A stretch of 64,000 bases of DNA, from contig CAICTM010000247.1 of the NCBI GenBank assembly GCA_903772945.1, positions 21,573 to 85,572 on the forward strand, in the 5' to 3' direction. The notes under the pieces are model-generated. The model did not search any database. It was not told where the DNA came from and saw only the letters and a list, made by a program, of their open reading frames with translations. Numbering within the stretch: position 1 is the stretch's first letter; each line of letters opens with the position of its first letter. The translations under genes were made by a program, and so were the position numbers. Positions 43,866 to 54,261 of the stretch are shown piece by piece. This stretch comes from Seminavis robusta (taxonomy: Eukaryota > Bacillariophyta > Bacillariophyceae > Naviculales > Naviculaceae).

Positions 43866-46800
43866 ATGACGATTTGTGGCGGATATCGGAGGGTATCTCT
43901 CTCCTTCCTCTTTCTTGCCCTTGTATCCAGTGCCCTTGCACAAGGTGAACATCGTGGTGCCAGTGCCTATGCGCAGTATCTAGAAGATCACCCAGAAGTG
44001 CAACGGACTAGCGAGCCGGAACTGGACTGCAGTACTCCAAGACCCAACAAGAAACAAATCTTGCAAGTCGAACATGACCTTCAAAAATGGAAAAAGGAAC
44101 ACGGCGAAATGCAACCCGAAAACTTGATCATTGTTCAAACCGTGTGGCACAATATTCAACTAGATAATGGTGAAGGAGGAGTCACCACGGAAGAGATCAC
44201 GGCAACTATGCAATACTTGAACGAACAATTTGCTCCCGCTGGATTCACGTTCAATTTGGATGATACTACCACAAGCCAGAATTCCAGCTGGTACTTTCAT
44301 GAAATTTTCACCGCGGAAGAGTTCGAGATGAAAGAGGAATTGAAAGTTGAGGGGGATGGTCTCGTAGACCAGTATGCCGTTCTGAACATTTACTCTACGG
44401 GATACTTTGTGGCAACCGGATCGTACGGCTATTCATATCACCCTTTTGTACTTGAAACGTTCCCTGAGACCGATGGCGTGGTGATTGATGGTGAAACTGT
44501 AGTAGGAGGGGTTATTATTGGAAGAAATGGAACTAATCTTGTGCATATGGTAAGAAGTGCAAGAGCTCAAAATCAACAGTGTTTCGTTGCTCTGCTGACA
44601 TTTCCTCTTGTGCACCTGCTGTTTCTCTTCCTCAGGTTGGCCATTGGTAAGTGCAGGGAAAGGTCTTCTTACGCAGCGGTGCCTATGTAGACAACTGTGT
44701 TTGGGAGGTTGGCCTCATCAGGTTTTGCGCCTTTTTCTTCATATCTAGGTTGGGTTTGTATGAAGTCTTTGACGAGGTTGGAAATGAATGCGCGTAAGTT
44801 TTGGGGTTGATTTTCGTACAACACCTTGCTAAAGCTTTTGTGTTCACACTGCGTGTCTTCGTCTCTGTCTCCGAGAAGTGGATTTGGTGACTATATTCCG
44901 GATACCCCTCCGCAAGCGGAGGCGACTACTCTGGCTGATGGTTGTCCTCTTGGCAAAGACACCTGTCCCGGTGATGGGCTAGATTCGGTCAAGAACTTCA
45001 TGGACTTTTCTAGCTGTCGAGAAGAATTCACTCCGTTTGTAAGTTATCCTGTCAAAATGAATGCTGCACACCAACATACATCACTAAGAATTAATGCCCC
45101 CGCAGCAAATCGCCAGGATGATCTTTATTTGGAATTTATATCGTTGCCCTAATTGTTTTGATTCAACGCTGCCGCCATTGCCGCCAGTAACCGCTCCCAC
45201 GCTGCCGCCTACACCTACATGTCCACCCGGTTCTTCTTCCTTCTTGCTGGACTTGAAAACAGACCAGTATGGGGAGGAATCAACTTGGGATATTGAAAAT
45301 ACTTGCACTGGCTCGACGGTTCGGAGCGGCGGGCCTTACGGTGATCTACTGCAGTATTTTGAGAGTGGATGCCTCCCAGACGACCAAGTTTACGTGTTTA
45401 CTTTCTACGATGATTTCGACGACGGTATCTGTTGCTTTTACGGGGAAGGAGCCTTTGGTTTCTACTACAATGACGAATTGGCACTTCAAGGAGCTATATT
45501 CGAAGATCAAGAGAGTGTTTTCTTTGGAGCAGACTTCTGTCCGTCGGGGGCCCCGATAACCATGGCACCAGTTGCGCCAACACCTCCTACAGATCCACCA
45601 ACACTACCTCCTTTTGCCAGCTGTCCATCTGGAGAAACTTTGTTTGTTTTGGATCTTCTAACCGACGAATTCGGAGATGAGACCACATGGGATATCATCA
45701 ACACTTGTACTTCAAGTGTTGTGGCAGCTGGTGGTCCCTATGACAATTTGGTACAGATCTTTGAGACCAGATGTCTCACGAGCGGCTTTGCGTATGAGTT
45801 CACAATTTATGACGATCCTTTCGGCGATGGAGTGAGTGGCCAGCGGTTTTGTCATATTCACACCTCGTCCGTTCAGCTCTCACTCATTCACTGGTACTTT
45901 GTGTTGCTGTTTCTAGATTTGTTGCGAATATGGAGACGGAGCATACAACCTCTACTACGGCGGGGAGAATGTTGGTTCCGGAGGAGTCTTTGAATTCTTT
46001 GAGACCACACCCTTCGGTGCCGGTAGCTGCGCACCCAGTGCCCCCGTACCAGCACCGACCGTGGCACCACCAACTAATCTTTGTCCCTCAGGTACCAGTG
46101 CTTTCAATCTGGAGTTGTTCTCAGATTTCTATGGTTACGAGAACACTTGGCAAGTGCAAGACACCTGCAACGGAGTCATTATGCTTTCCGGTGGCAATGA
46201 CCCAGAGTTTGATTCCAACACCGAATACTTCGCAGCAGGATGTCTTGATAGTTCTCGGCAGTACACGTTCACGATCTTCGATTCCTTTGGCGATGGAATG
46301 TGCTGTGACTATGGCTTCGGATATTGGGAAGTCTACTACGAGGGGGAGTCGGTTGGCGACGGGGACATTTTTGAGTCTGAGGATACAGCCGATTTTGGCG
46401 CTCCTTTTTGCCCTTCAAGCCCCACAACACCTCCGCCTACGCCTGCTCCAACACTGCCGATCTTTCCAGCCTGCGCGCCTGGAAGTGATCAGTTCGTTTT
46501 GGACCTAGTGACGGACCACTATGGGATTGAAACCACCTGGAAGCTGGAAAGAACTGATTCCGGAGAGGTTGTACTTGACAGTGGAGGCACCATTGGAGGA
46601 GAAGGACCGTACGCATCAAATTCTCAGTTCTTTGTCGATACTTGTCTTGAAGATCGCTATGAGTACACGTTTACAATCTATGACTACTTTGGTGAAGGGT
46701 AAGGGGGTCATTGACTTAGTCTAGTGCAGACGATGGTTCTGTGTAGACAGACGACTGGAGTGTTCAGTTCGGGATGTTTGATCTCACTTTGTTTTGTTGC

Positions 46801-47750
46801 TCCTCCTTTCGTTGCACCGCAACAGGATCTGCTGTCAAGAGGGTACGGGATCTTATACCGTCTACTTAAACGGCCTGCGAGCATTCGAGGGAGGAGAGTT
46901 CGAGTTTGTTCAGAGCAACACCTTTGGTAGCGTTCGAAATGACGTTTGCTTTTCGGAAGTTGCAACAGTTCCGGTTCAAAGGAGAGGTCCTACCAGGATG
47001 ACGGAACTGACCATTGGTGATAGCGTGTTTACCGCCGACGGATACCACCACCTTTACGCTTTTGCACACCAAGACAATCAGACCTCATCAGAGTTTCTCC
47101 AGATTCACACCAAAGAGTTCCCCAACCGACCCCTTGAGGTGACGAGACAGCACTTACTATTTTTGCATGCCACAAGCCGTGCTGTTCCCGCTGAATCGAT
47201 CCAACCCGGAGACGTCCTTCAGAGCAGTCATGATGGGCAAGATGGGGTCATGGTCAAGCGGATCACACGCATCCATCGGAAGGGAATTTACGCGCCTCTG
47301 ACAACTTCCGGCACGGTGGTTGTGGACGGCATTGTTTCTTCCTGTTATGCATCACTGCAAAGGCATGCTGGAGAGTTTGTTGAACTCCGAGGAGGCATCA
47401 AAACTGCCTTAACCCAGCACTTTGTTGCACATATGGCAATGTCACCAGTTCGTATGGCCTGCATTGGTATCTCGGAAAGATTATGCAGCACTTACGACAA
47501 GGATGGCCTGGCCGTCTTCGCCAAGCTTGGTTTCGCCATAGCCGAGTTTGCAGAAAAGAAGCCTCTTCTCGTCCAAATCATCCTACTGGTCGTGTTCTTG
47601 GTTTTGTTCGGCTCCCTTTTTGCGCTGGAACTGATCTTTGGACCCAAGATGTCTTTGGTAATCCTAATACTGGGATTCTTGGCTGCAGTTGCGCACCGAG
47701 GGCGCATGTACTGCCGCGGAAACTGCTTGCGAAAGCAAAAAAGCGACTAG
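43866..47750 (+). CDS. secreted/membrane M43-like pseudo-metalloprotease fused to Cys-rich repeats and a Hedgehog-type Hint domain
   Basis: Seven exons join in one frame of 1110 residues: 43866-44549, 44636-44646, 44749-44793, 44879-45038, 45106-45831, 45917-46698 and 46826-47750; all introns are GT-AG, 67-127 bp. A signal peptide covers about 1-25. The M43 (pappalysin-like) fold follows, with HMVGHWLGLYE at 227-237, [18 protein letters not shown], the Met-turn NFMDFS near 288 and FTPFQIARM. The family motif is HExxHxxGxxH, so the catalytic Glu is Met and the third His is Glu. Four repeats (from about 338) each carry TDxYGxETTW, YxFTIYDxFGDG and CC. A Hint domain begins at Cys844 (VCFSEVATV) and keeps the Thr-x-x-His pair (T909, H912), GDSVFTADG and SCYA. 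Two membrane helices lie near 1047-1092. Self-cleavage at Cys844 is expected; the protease is probably inactive. Confidence 0.85.
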
Positions 47751-48609
47751 TAAGGACAACTGATCCCATCGCACTAGGGGCTAAACCATCTTCTTCTTTC
47801 ACATTGCTCTGAATAACGACACTCATCCTGGCTGCATCAGGAGCTCCGTAACACGTCACTATTGTCTCGCTTGCAAGGTCCTTTACTTAAAATTCTTGTT
47901 GTCGATAATTGATGTCTCTACTAGTAGTCCATCTTTTCGTAAGGCCTATGATTGTTGTGTGTTGGGTGGCTTCGTTTAGTCAGGCGCAGTCAGGAGGAAG
48001 ATGGCGTGACGGAACACTGGATGGCTGTCACAAAGTTGCTCGTGGAGGAGCCGTGACCGGAGTTGGTTCAGTGCTTTAGCATTGCTCGCATTGGTCCACT
48101 AAAACAGGACTTCGAAGCAAGTGCTATACAATTCTACTTTACTCACCCCCATCAACCAATCCAGGAAGCAAGTTAGCTGCATAGCAGGGATCAGAGGTTG
48201 CTACTAGCACAGGATGAGTAACCGAGGGCTGGCGACGAGAGCTGTGGCTTGTAGTTACCAGTACGTCAACTGTGTCAGGATCGGTGAAAACAAAGTCAAA
48301 AGCGGTTGGAACTGAGAGCATGGTCTACCGGTATGTGGACAAGATTAGATACCCCACCCATTTCATCCACCACAAGCAGCACAATTCCACGCTTCCACTC
48401 ATAAGCCATGTATCCCCTTTGGCTCCGTTTCTGGTATGGTATCCATGAAGCACTGTAGTGAGGCTTTCTTGCGGGAGTTAAAATTAAGGCCGGGTTTGAC
48501 GCCACGCACGTCTGGCCGATTGATCATTCTTTCGAAAGGTGCGAGAAGACCACAAAAAAGCGCAAACAACCGCCGTAGCGTCTTATTACATGTACGCACA
48601 ACAGAATGA
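47751..48609. other. intergenic region of about 0.85 kb
   Basis: No gene is supported on either strand. A TCTACCGGTATG word lies near 48325. Confidence 0.4.
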
Positions 48610-48639
48610 ATGTTAGAAAGCCCCCCCACTCAGCGCCAA

Positions 48640-48737
48640 CGAAGAGAGCGCAACCACAGCGGGGAACACTCCCCGCTGCGGTGTTTTGCCGTGAGGCGAA
48701 CGCAGGGGAAGAACCCTGCCCGGCATTCGCCACAACG
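48640..48737. repeat. two adjacent GC-rich hairpins
   Basis: CAGCGGGGA (48657-48665) and TCCCCGCTG (48670-48678) form a perfect 9-bp stem with a 4-nt loop. Immediately after, GGCGAACGCAGGG and CCCTGCCCGGCATTCGCC (about 48697-48731) form a second imperfect stem. They could be a structured RNA, part of the J-domain gene's 5' region, or a transposon end. Confidence 0.45.
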
Positions 48738-48747
48738 CATCCAAAAG

Positions 48748-49747
48748 ATGAACTCACCATCCGCAGACATAACCAAGAAAACAACAACAACAGCAGGCGA
48801 TCGACAAGCTCGGTGCGTGACCGTTTCGACAACAACGGAAAGCGTAGAGCGACATCGGCACTGTGAGCTCCCGCAGCAAGGCGACTTCCTCTCGCGAGAG
48901 TGGAAGACGATTAGTTGGCGACAACCCATCATGGGGGAGTGGGAATTCGTGCAGAGTCATTCCCGATCTTGGGGCGCACCCCCACAAGGACGGATCTCTA
49001 AAGGACCGCCCAGACCGCACACTTTCAACATTTTAAAGGAGAACGATGATCCACGTATTCTCGCCTCCCTGCTAACACAGGGGGGAATTTGTCATTTGGA
49101 TTGCTAGCAACACATCATCAACAACAACAAAAAACAACATCAACACACGCGAAGAGAGAGAAAGTCAAGAGAAACGCAGAGGCAACGGACCACACACGGA
49201 GGCAGGCAGGAGGAAAGCAGAGGCAAAGGCAGCGAAGGAAGAGAAGGAAGAAAGACGTCGCGAGCGGAATCGAAAAAAGCGAAAAGCCTACCGAAGCAGA
49301 CAAAGGGAGAAGACGTGGGGCCCCGGCAGCAGCAAGAGGACCCAATGGACGAAGGCGGAGAGTGGGTCGAAGAAGAAGAAAGATAGTGAAAATGGGAACA
49401 AAAAGGCGAAGAAGGATCCAAATCCAACGCACAAGACCAAGAAGTGGAAGAAACCGAAGAACCAAGAGGAATGGGAAGCGTCTGTGGCCGTAGCTTTGGA
49501 CAAGCAGAGCTACGCGACCATGGAGTCGCTCTTTATGCTAGTGCTGCGGTGGGCCGTGGCTCGTTGTGGAGTGGAGCCGCGTCGCGAACTTACGAAACAG
49601 TTTCGGCTGCTCTCGATCCGATTCCACCCCGACAAGCATCCCGATTGCAACCAGGCGAAGTACAAGATGGCTTTCCAAGCCCTCAATGAAGCACACGCAC
49701 GCGCGAAAGCGGCGTTGCTGGACCAATTCGGAGGTAATGCAGAATGA
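48748..49747 (+). CDS. J-domain (DnaJ-like) protein with a frame break at a G homopolymer
   Basis: Frame 1 is open from ATGs at 48610 and 48748 to 49107; frame 2 is open from 49076 to the stop at 49745-49747 but has no ATG before 49520. The two overlap at a run of six G (49080-49085), and one G fewer would join them into a protein of about 332 residues (378 from 48610). The middle is Lys/Arg/Glu-rich and disordered. The C-terminal 75 residues form a J domain: GVEPRRELTKQFRLLSIRFH then HPDK, then YKMAFQALNEAHARAKAAL. The HPD tripeptide needed to stimulate Hsp70 is intact. A J domain at the C-terminus of a charged protein is less usual than the N-terminal DnaJ arrangement. An unrecognised intron is an alternative to an assembly error. 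Confidence 0.6.
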
Positions 49748-49947
49748 TAATCTGTCCAACTAAATAGCGCACCTACTATCATTGGAGGTAATGCAGAGTC
49801 TAGCTGGATATCTGGAACAAAGGACTCCGCTTTGCCTGGCCACTATTTGCGGGGGATTGGGCACTGGCACGGAGACTTTTTATTAAGACACTCTCCCTAA
49901 GTTAGTTAGACCTTCATATTTTTGAATCATTGCCTTGTTACAAGGAT

Positions 49948-51480
49948 CTATGCGCGCTGCAAGAATTCCGAAACTTCCTCCTCCAGCGACAATTGAGACG
50001 AGCGTCCCGCCTCCTCCCGCCTCAAGGCAAGGTATCCCCGGCCCAAGCGTTCTCCAATAACATCTATCAACAACTCGTCCTGTTTCAAGGCTTCAAGGGC
50101 GCCTTGCACCGTTTGAGGCAAGGGGGCGTCCTCGTCACTCGAGGCACCAAGGGCTGGCCGCAATTCCATCTCCTGTGCAATACCTTCCAGTCCGGCCGAC
50201 AAGAGTCCCGACAGGGCAAGGTACAGGTTGCAGGTGCTATCGCAAAGCTTGTACTCAACATGGTCCCATTCTTTGGTCGTCAAATTGGAGCACACTCGCA
50301 AACTGGACTCCTTATCTTCCAGGGCCCATCCAACGGAGCTTCCTGTCCAGCACCCCTTGCCAACTCGACGAAATGAGTTGACAGTGGGCAGGGATAGACC
50401 CATCAAGGCTGGCAAGTGTCGGAGAATCCCTTCTACAAAGGCCCCGCCCTGGGCACTCATGCCGCCGCGAGTGGTAAAGAGGGGCTTGCCAGTGGTGGCG
50501 TTGCGAATGGACATGTGAACATGCATCCCGTTTCCAGCCTTCATCATGTCATACTTGGGAGCAAACAAAGCTTTGAATCCATACTTGCGAGCAACAGCAC
50601 GAATTGTCTCTTGGGCCAGCAAGACACGATCCGCCAGCTCCACTGGGTCGTTGCAGTATTGCAAGACGACTTCGAGCTGTCCCGGTCCCGACTCGGAGTG
50701 GATCAACTCAACAGGGATGTACTGCTGTTCTAGTTGTTCATAGAGTTCACTAATGTAATCTTCTTGTTGGTTCAGTGTGGTGGTGTTCCCGTAGACAGAT
50801 TGGTCGACAAAGTTGCCAGTCTCGGCATGGACCAGGCAAAACTCGAGTTCCACTCCCACGGAAAATGCAATGTTGTGTTGCTGGGCGGCTTGTTCCACGA
50901 CCTTGCGCAGGACTGTACGGGTGCAAAATGGACTCGGTTCGTCCGTATACTGATCCATCAAGTTGCCCATGACAATGGCAGATTTGGGTGCATAGGGAAG
51001 CACGCGAAAGGTGCCAAGGTCGGGTTGGACACTGAGGACGTTTCTGGCATCCATGCCGGATCCATCCACCATGTAGTCGGCATGGTGAGGGAGACCAGCA
51101 AAGCAGACTGCAGCAATGGATACTTGCTTGTCAAGACTCTTGGCCTCCTGATTCAATAGGTATTTGACGGGTTTGACCTTGGATCGAATGTTATTGCAAG
51201 CATCGACGGTGACAAAGCGCAGGAATTGGACTCCACTGAACTGGAGGCTACGAAGGAGTGCGGTTGTTGCAGCACTTTCCTGGGCGCTGGATTGGCTCGT
51301 GATCATTGTCTTGGTAGAAGTGCACATGGTGATTGTTGGACTGTTTTTGTTTGCTTTTGCAATTTGTTTTGTTGTGTTTGCTTCAAGTTGTTGCTTGTTT
51401 GGCTGTTGAGGTGATTTTTCTTTTTTCTTTTGAAATTGTGAGCTTGCATTGTTCGAAAACACCTCTTGTGGGTGCAGCAT
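49948..51480 (-). CDS. glutamine-synthetase-like gamma-glutamyl ligase (type I fold)
   Basis: A 510-residue single-exon frame. The first ATG is at 51480; internal ATGs at about residues 51 and 58 could be used and would remove an Asn/Lys-rich N-terminus. Family signatures are in order: VQFLRFVTVDACNNIRSK, GMDARNVLSVQPDLGTFRVLP, VGVELEFCLV (metal-binding Glu), ESGPGQLEVVLQY, AGNGMHVHMSI (metal/ATP region) and NSFRRVGKGCWTG-SSVGWALEDKESSLRV. The arrangement fits the GlnA-like/FluG-like branch rather than the cytosolic GSII enzymes. Members ligate glutamate with ammonia or amines such as putrescine, and the substrate cannot be told here. No plastid leader is obvious. Confidence 0.85.
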   Translation of the reverse strand: MLHPQEVFSNNASSQFQKKKEKSPQQPNKQQLEANTTKQIAKANKNSPTITMCTSTKTMITSQSSAQESAATTALLRSLQFSGVQFLRFVTVDACNNIRSKVKPVKYLLNQEAKSLDKQVSIAAVCFAGLPHHADYMVDGSGMDARNVLSVQPDLGTFRVLPYAPKSAIVMGNLMDQYTDEPSPFCTRTVLRKVVEQAAQQHNIAFSVGVELEFCLVHAETGNFVDQSVYGNTTTLNQQEDYISELYEQLEQQYIPVELIHSESGPGQLEVVLQYCNDPVELADRVLLAQETIRAVARKYGFKALFAPKYDMMKAGNGMHVHMSIRNATTGKPLFTTRGGMSAQGGAFVEGILRHLPALMGLSLPTVNSFRRVGKGCWTGSSVGWALEDKESSLRVCSNLTTKEWDHVEYKLCDSTCNLYLALSGLLSAGLEGIAQEMELRPALGASSDEDAPLPQTVQGALEALKQDELLIDVIGERLGRGYLALRREEAGRSSQLSLEEEVSEFLQRA

Positions 51481-52393
51481 GAGAGAACCAATACCAATAC
51501 CTCTTGTGTGAGGTGGATCCCTGTTATTGGTTCTCCAGTGTTTCTCTGGTACCGGTACGGCACAGTTGCACAGTATGTTTCAATCTGCTCGAGCGCAAAG
51601 ATTTTCCACGGCATGCGAGGCGAGCGAGTGACGAGTCACATGACCTGCTGCCCTTCTGCGGCGGCGTCCACAACGCAACAACACCTGCAACAATCCACTA
51701 TGGTATTTTTACAGTCTGCTCCATTGCCAGTTCCCCATCCTACCGGTGGCCGCAGCACCAGCATCGTTGAACAGCAAGAACGGTTCCAGCAAAGACAGAC
51801 ATGCACACCGTCTTCACATCCGGACATCCGGTATCGGTACCGGTACCGGTACTACCATACTACGTACAATATCTCGTACGGTACCGTATCGTTTACACCC
51901 GGAAGACCAACAAAACAATGTGATATATCTCCATCCCTAACATCACCGTTTAATCTCATTGTCCTTTCTCTAAGTCATCAAGGCTCCAAAGTTGGTTAAA
52001 TCACATCTGCCCTGGTCTTGTTCCCTATTTAGGTTAAAGAATGACAAAGTACACTCTCATGTGGTCTTGCTAAGTACCAAGATAGACCTCTAACTCATGA
52101 TCAATATTGTGACTGGATCATTTACAAAAGAACTCTGGACAGTGGTTATTCATTGTTTCGCAACCTTTTGTAGGTTCCTGCTACAGTAGCTAGCTAGTAG
52201 CAGGCTTCCGGATTCCGGATCCGATCTTCTATTGCAATTATCAGATGTACTGAGTGCAAGCAATGAAATTGACAACGCATGCAGGAAACACATCCTTCAC
52301 CAATCTTGGCGACCTACCCACAATAAAAGAGTTCAACAGCTCTCAAGAAAAAGAAAAACTCGAGTAGTACGGTATTGCTGAGTAACACAAAAG
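51481..52393. other. divergent intergenic region of about 0.9 kb
   Basis: Upstream DNA of two divergent genes, with the densest group of GGTACCGGTAC words in the window (51549-51560, 51834-51852 and 51876-51888) and GTAGCTAGCTAGTAG near 52186. No gene is supported. Confidence 0.5.
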
Positions 52394-53590
52394 ATGACCA
52401 TGACGATGGAATCTCCACCCTCCAGACGCGATGCACTTCGCTCCCAACGATCTTCCAAATCTCTTCGTCGTCTGAATACTGGTGGCGACAATAATACTAA
52501 TAACAGTAAGAGTCCTCCCCCGGACCGTGCTCGTCGACAACGCTTGGAACGAGGTCCTTCTTCTCGCGGACTGACACGAGGACTATCGTCGCGTGCCAAT
52601 AAACGTGATTCCTGGTCTCGTCGATCGCACGGACTAGATGACGACGATGAAGAAGTTGAAGACATGGAAGCGTTGGATCAAGACGACAATAAGAAAGAAA
52701 AACGCCGTGGTGGTAGCGGCATGCGTCGTACTACCAGTGCCGACAATGGTTCTGGTGGAAGTTTCGAACGTCGTCCTAAATTGGCACGCAACAAATCCTG
52801 CGATGGTTCTACCATGCCCTTTCAACGCGTCCAACGACGCAATTTCGCCGCCAATGCCAAATTGGATCGATCGGCCAGTGTCCGTCGATTGGGGGGTTTG
52901 AGCAGCAATAATAATAGTCGCAGTACGTCCAGTCGTCATTTGCTCGGCTCCTCGCGGTCGTCGCGCAATTTACAATTGGATCGCAGCAAGAGCGAACGAC
53001 GATTCAACACGGAAAACAACAATAATAGTAAGGAAGACAAGGCCATGAAGGCTCCCAGTCGATCCATCGATGGTTCCCGTCGATCCATGGATGGCAGCAG
53101 TGAAGGAGGAAGATCATCCGCACGACGAGGACGAGTGGCGCGCAAAAACAGTGGCATGGGCGTCAGTCGCAACAACAGTGGCGGTTCCGTCATGAGTGGT
53201 TCGTCCTCCAATGGTGGTGGAGGAGAAACCAGTGTCCGGCGTCGTCGCAATTCCCGACGGGAAAAACATCAACACAATACCGCACTGCATTTGGAACGTC
53301 TCGATCAGAAACAACAGTATGACGACGACGACGACGACGATGATGACGATACCGTCACTGGAAAAGTGGTGGTCAAGGGTAAAGGATTGGACGATGGACG
53401 TCGTCGTCGCAGGGAACCCACGCTCAGTAAAATGAGTATTGATCAATTGAGGAATCGACTCGTAGGAAGAGACGAGGAAGAGGAGGAGGAAGAAGAACAA
53501 CCAGGTGATGAAATGGAAAACGACGGCTCCAATTGGGCAGCATTTGACGATGTGCCTCCTCCATTGACATCGGATCTCAACGATGATTAG
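52394..53590 (+). CDS. disordered Arg/Ser-rich protein
   Basis: A 398-residue single-exon frame from ATG at 52394. It is dominated by basic Ser/Arg modules: SLRRLN, SSRGLTRGLSS, KLARNKSCDGS, RSASVRRLGGLSS and SRSSRNLQLDRSKSERRF. Many contain RxxS sites suited to basophilic kinases. An Asp run (about residue 313) and a Glu run (about 364) alternate with basic stretches, and the C-terminus is WAAFDDVPPPL. No folded domain is recognised. Codon use and low stop density support a real gene. It may be a phospho-regulated scaffold or nucleic-acid-associated protein; this is inference from composition only. Confidence 0.65.
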   Translation: MTMTMESPPSRRDALRSQRSSKSLRRLNTGGDNNTNNSKSPPPDRARRQRLERGPSSRGLTRGLSSRANKRDSWSRRSHGLDDDDEEVEDMEALDQDDNKKEKRRGGSGMRRTTSADNGSGGSFERRPKLARNKSCDGSTMPFQRVQRRNFAANAKLDRSASVRRLGGLSSNNNSRSTSSRHLLGSSRSSRNLQLDRSKSERRFNTENNNNSKEDKAMKAPSRSIDGSRRSMDGSSEGGRSSARRGRVARKNSGMGVSRNNSGGSVMSGSSSNGGGGETSVRRRRNSRREKHQHNTALHLERLDQKQQYDDDDDDDDDDTVTGKVVVKGKGLDDGRRRRREPTLSKMSIDQLRNRLVGRDEEEEEEEEQPGDEMENDGSNWAAFDDVPPPLTSDLNDD

Positions 53591-54261
53591 AAAAGTTACA
53601 AAGGAAAAATAAGGTGGAGGAAAACAGCAACCAGCAAGAAAAAGAATCTTGCTGGGAGCGAAACCAAGTGCTCTACAACAAATGGAAGGGCAAGAAGATT
53701 TCTTGCCACAACTATAAAGTTCTATCTGCTTCATAAGAAAGCGCCGGTCGAGCGAAGAGGGACGGATGGCAATTGCTGGAGGGACACGGTCGACTGCGCA
53801 ATTTGCACTACCGTACCTGGTACATCATTACACATTACATGCATCAATTTTATTTCATGGCATGATTTCTTGAACTCTTATTGACCAGGATGGCGTGTAT
53901 TTGACTGCACTAGCTAGCTAGTAGTATCGCCTTGTTGCCGAGTAGACAGTCAAATCGAACGTTGATGCAATAGCATACATGTACGGTACTGTGCAATATC
54001 ATTGGGCGTGCGGCTGGGCCTGGGGGCACAAGGAACGCCTGCAGGAGATGAGCAAAGGAACTGATGGCAGTTGGAGATTCCAGGTTGTAACAATTCTATC
54101 TAGTTTCAAGTGTTACATTCAGTAGCCATACTACAGTTCCTCGACGCTGGAAGGATTATTACAGTTTGCTAGCAATTTAATTTTGGCTTCCGGGTTGATG
54201 TCTGTATGGAAACCGTACTACTCTTTCTCCTGTGATAGATTCGACTCGATTCGGTAGACTA
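53591..54261. other. convergent intergenic region
   Basis: No gene seen; CTAGCTAGCTAGTAG near 53911 and a TGTACGGTACTG word near 53979. Confidence 0.4.

Noticed and set aside
49089-49493. 135-codon Arg-rich ORF before the J domain
   Set aside because: It is an alternative frame of the Lys/Glu-rich region; the frame that leads into the J domain is preferred.
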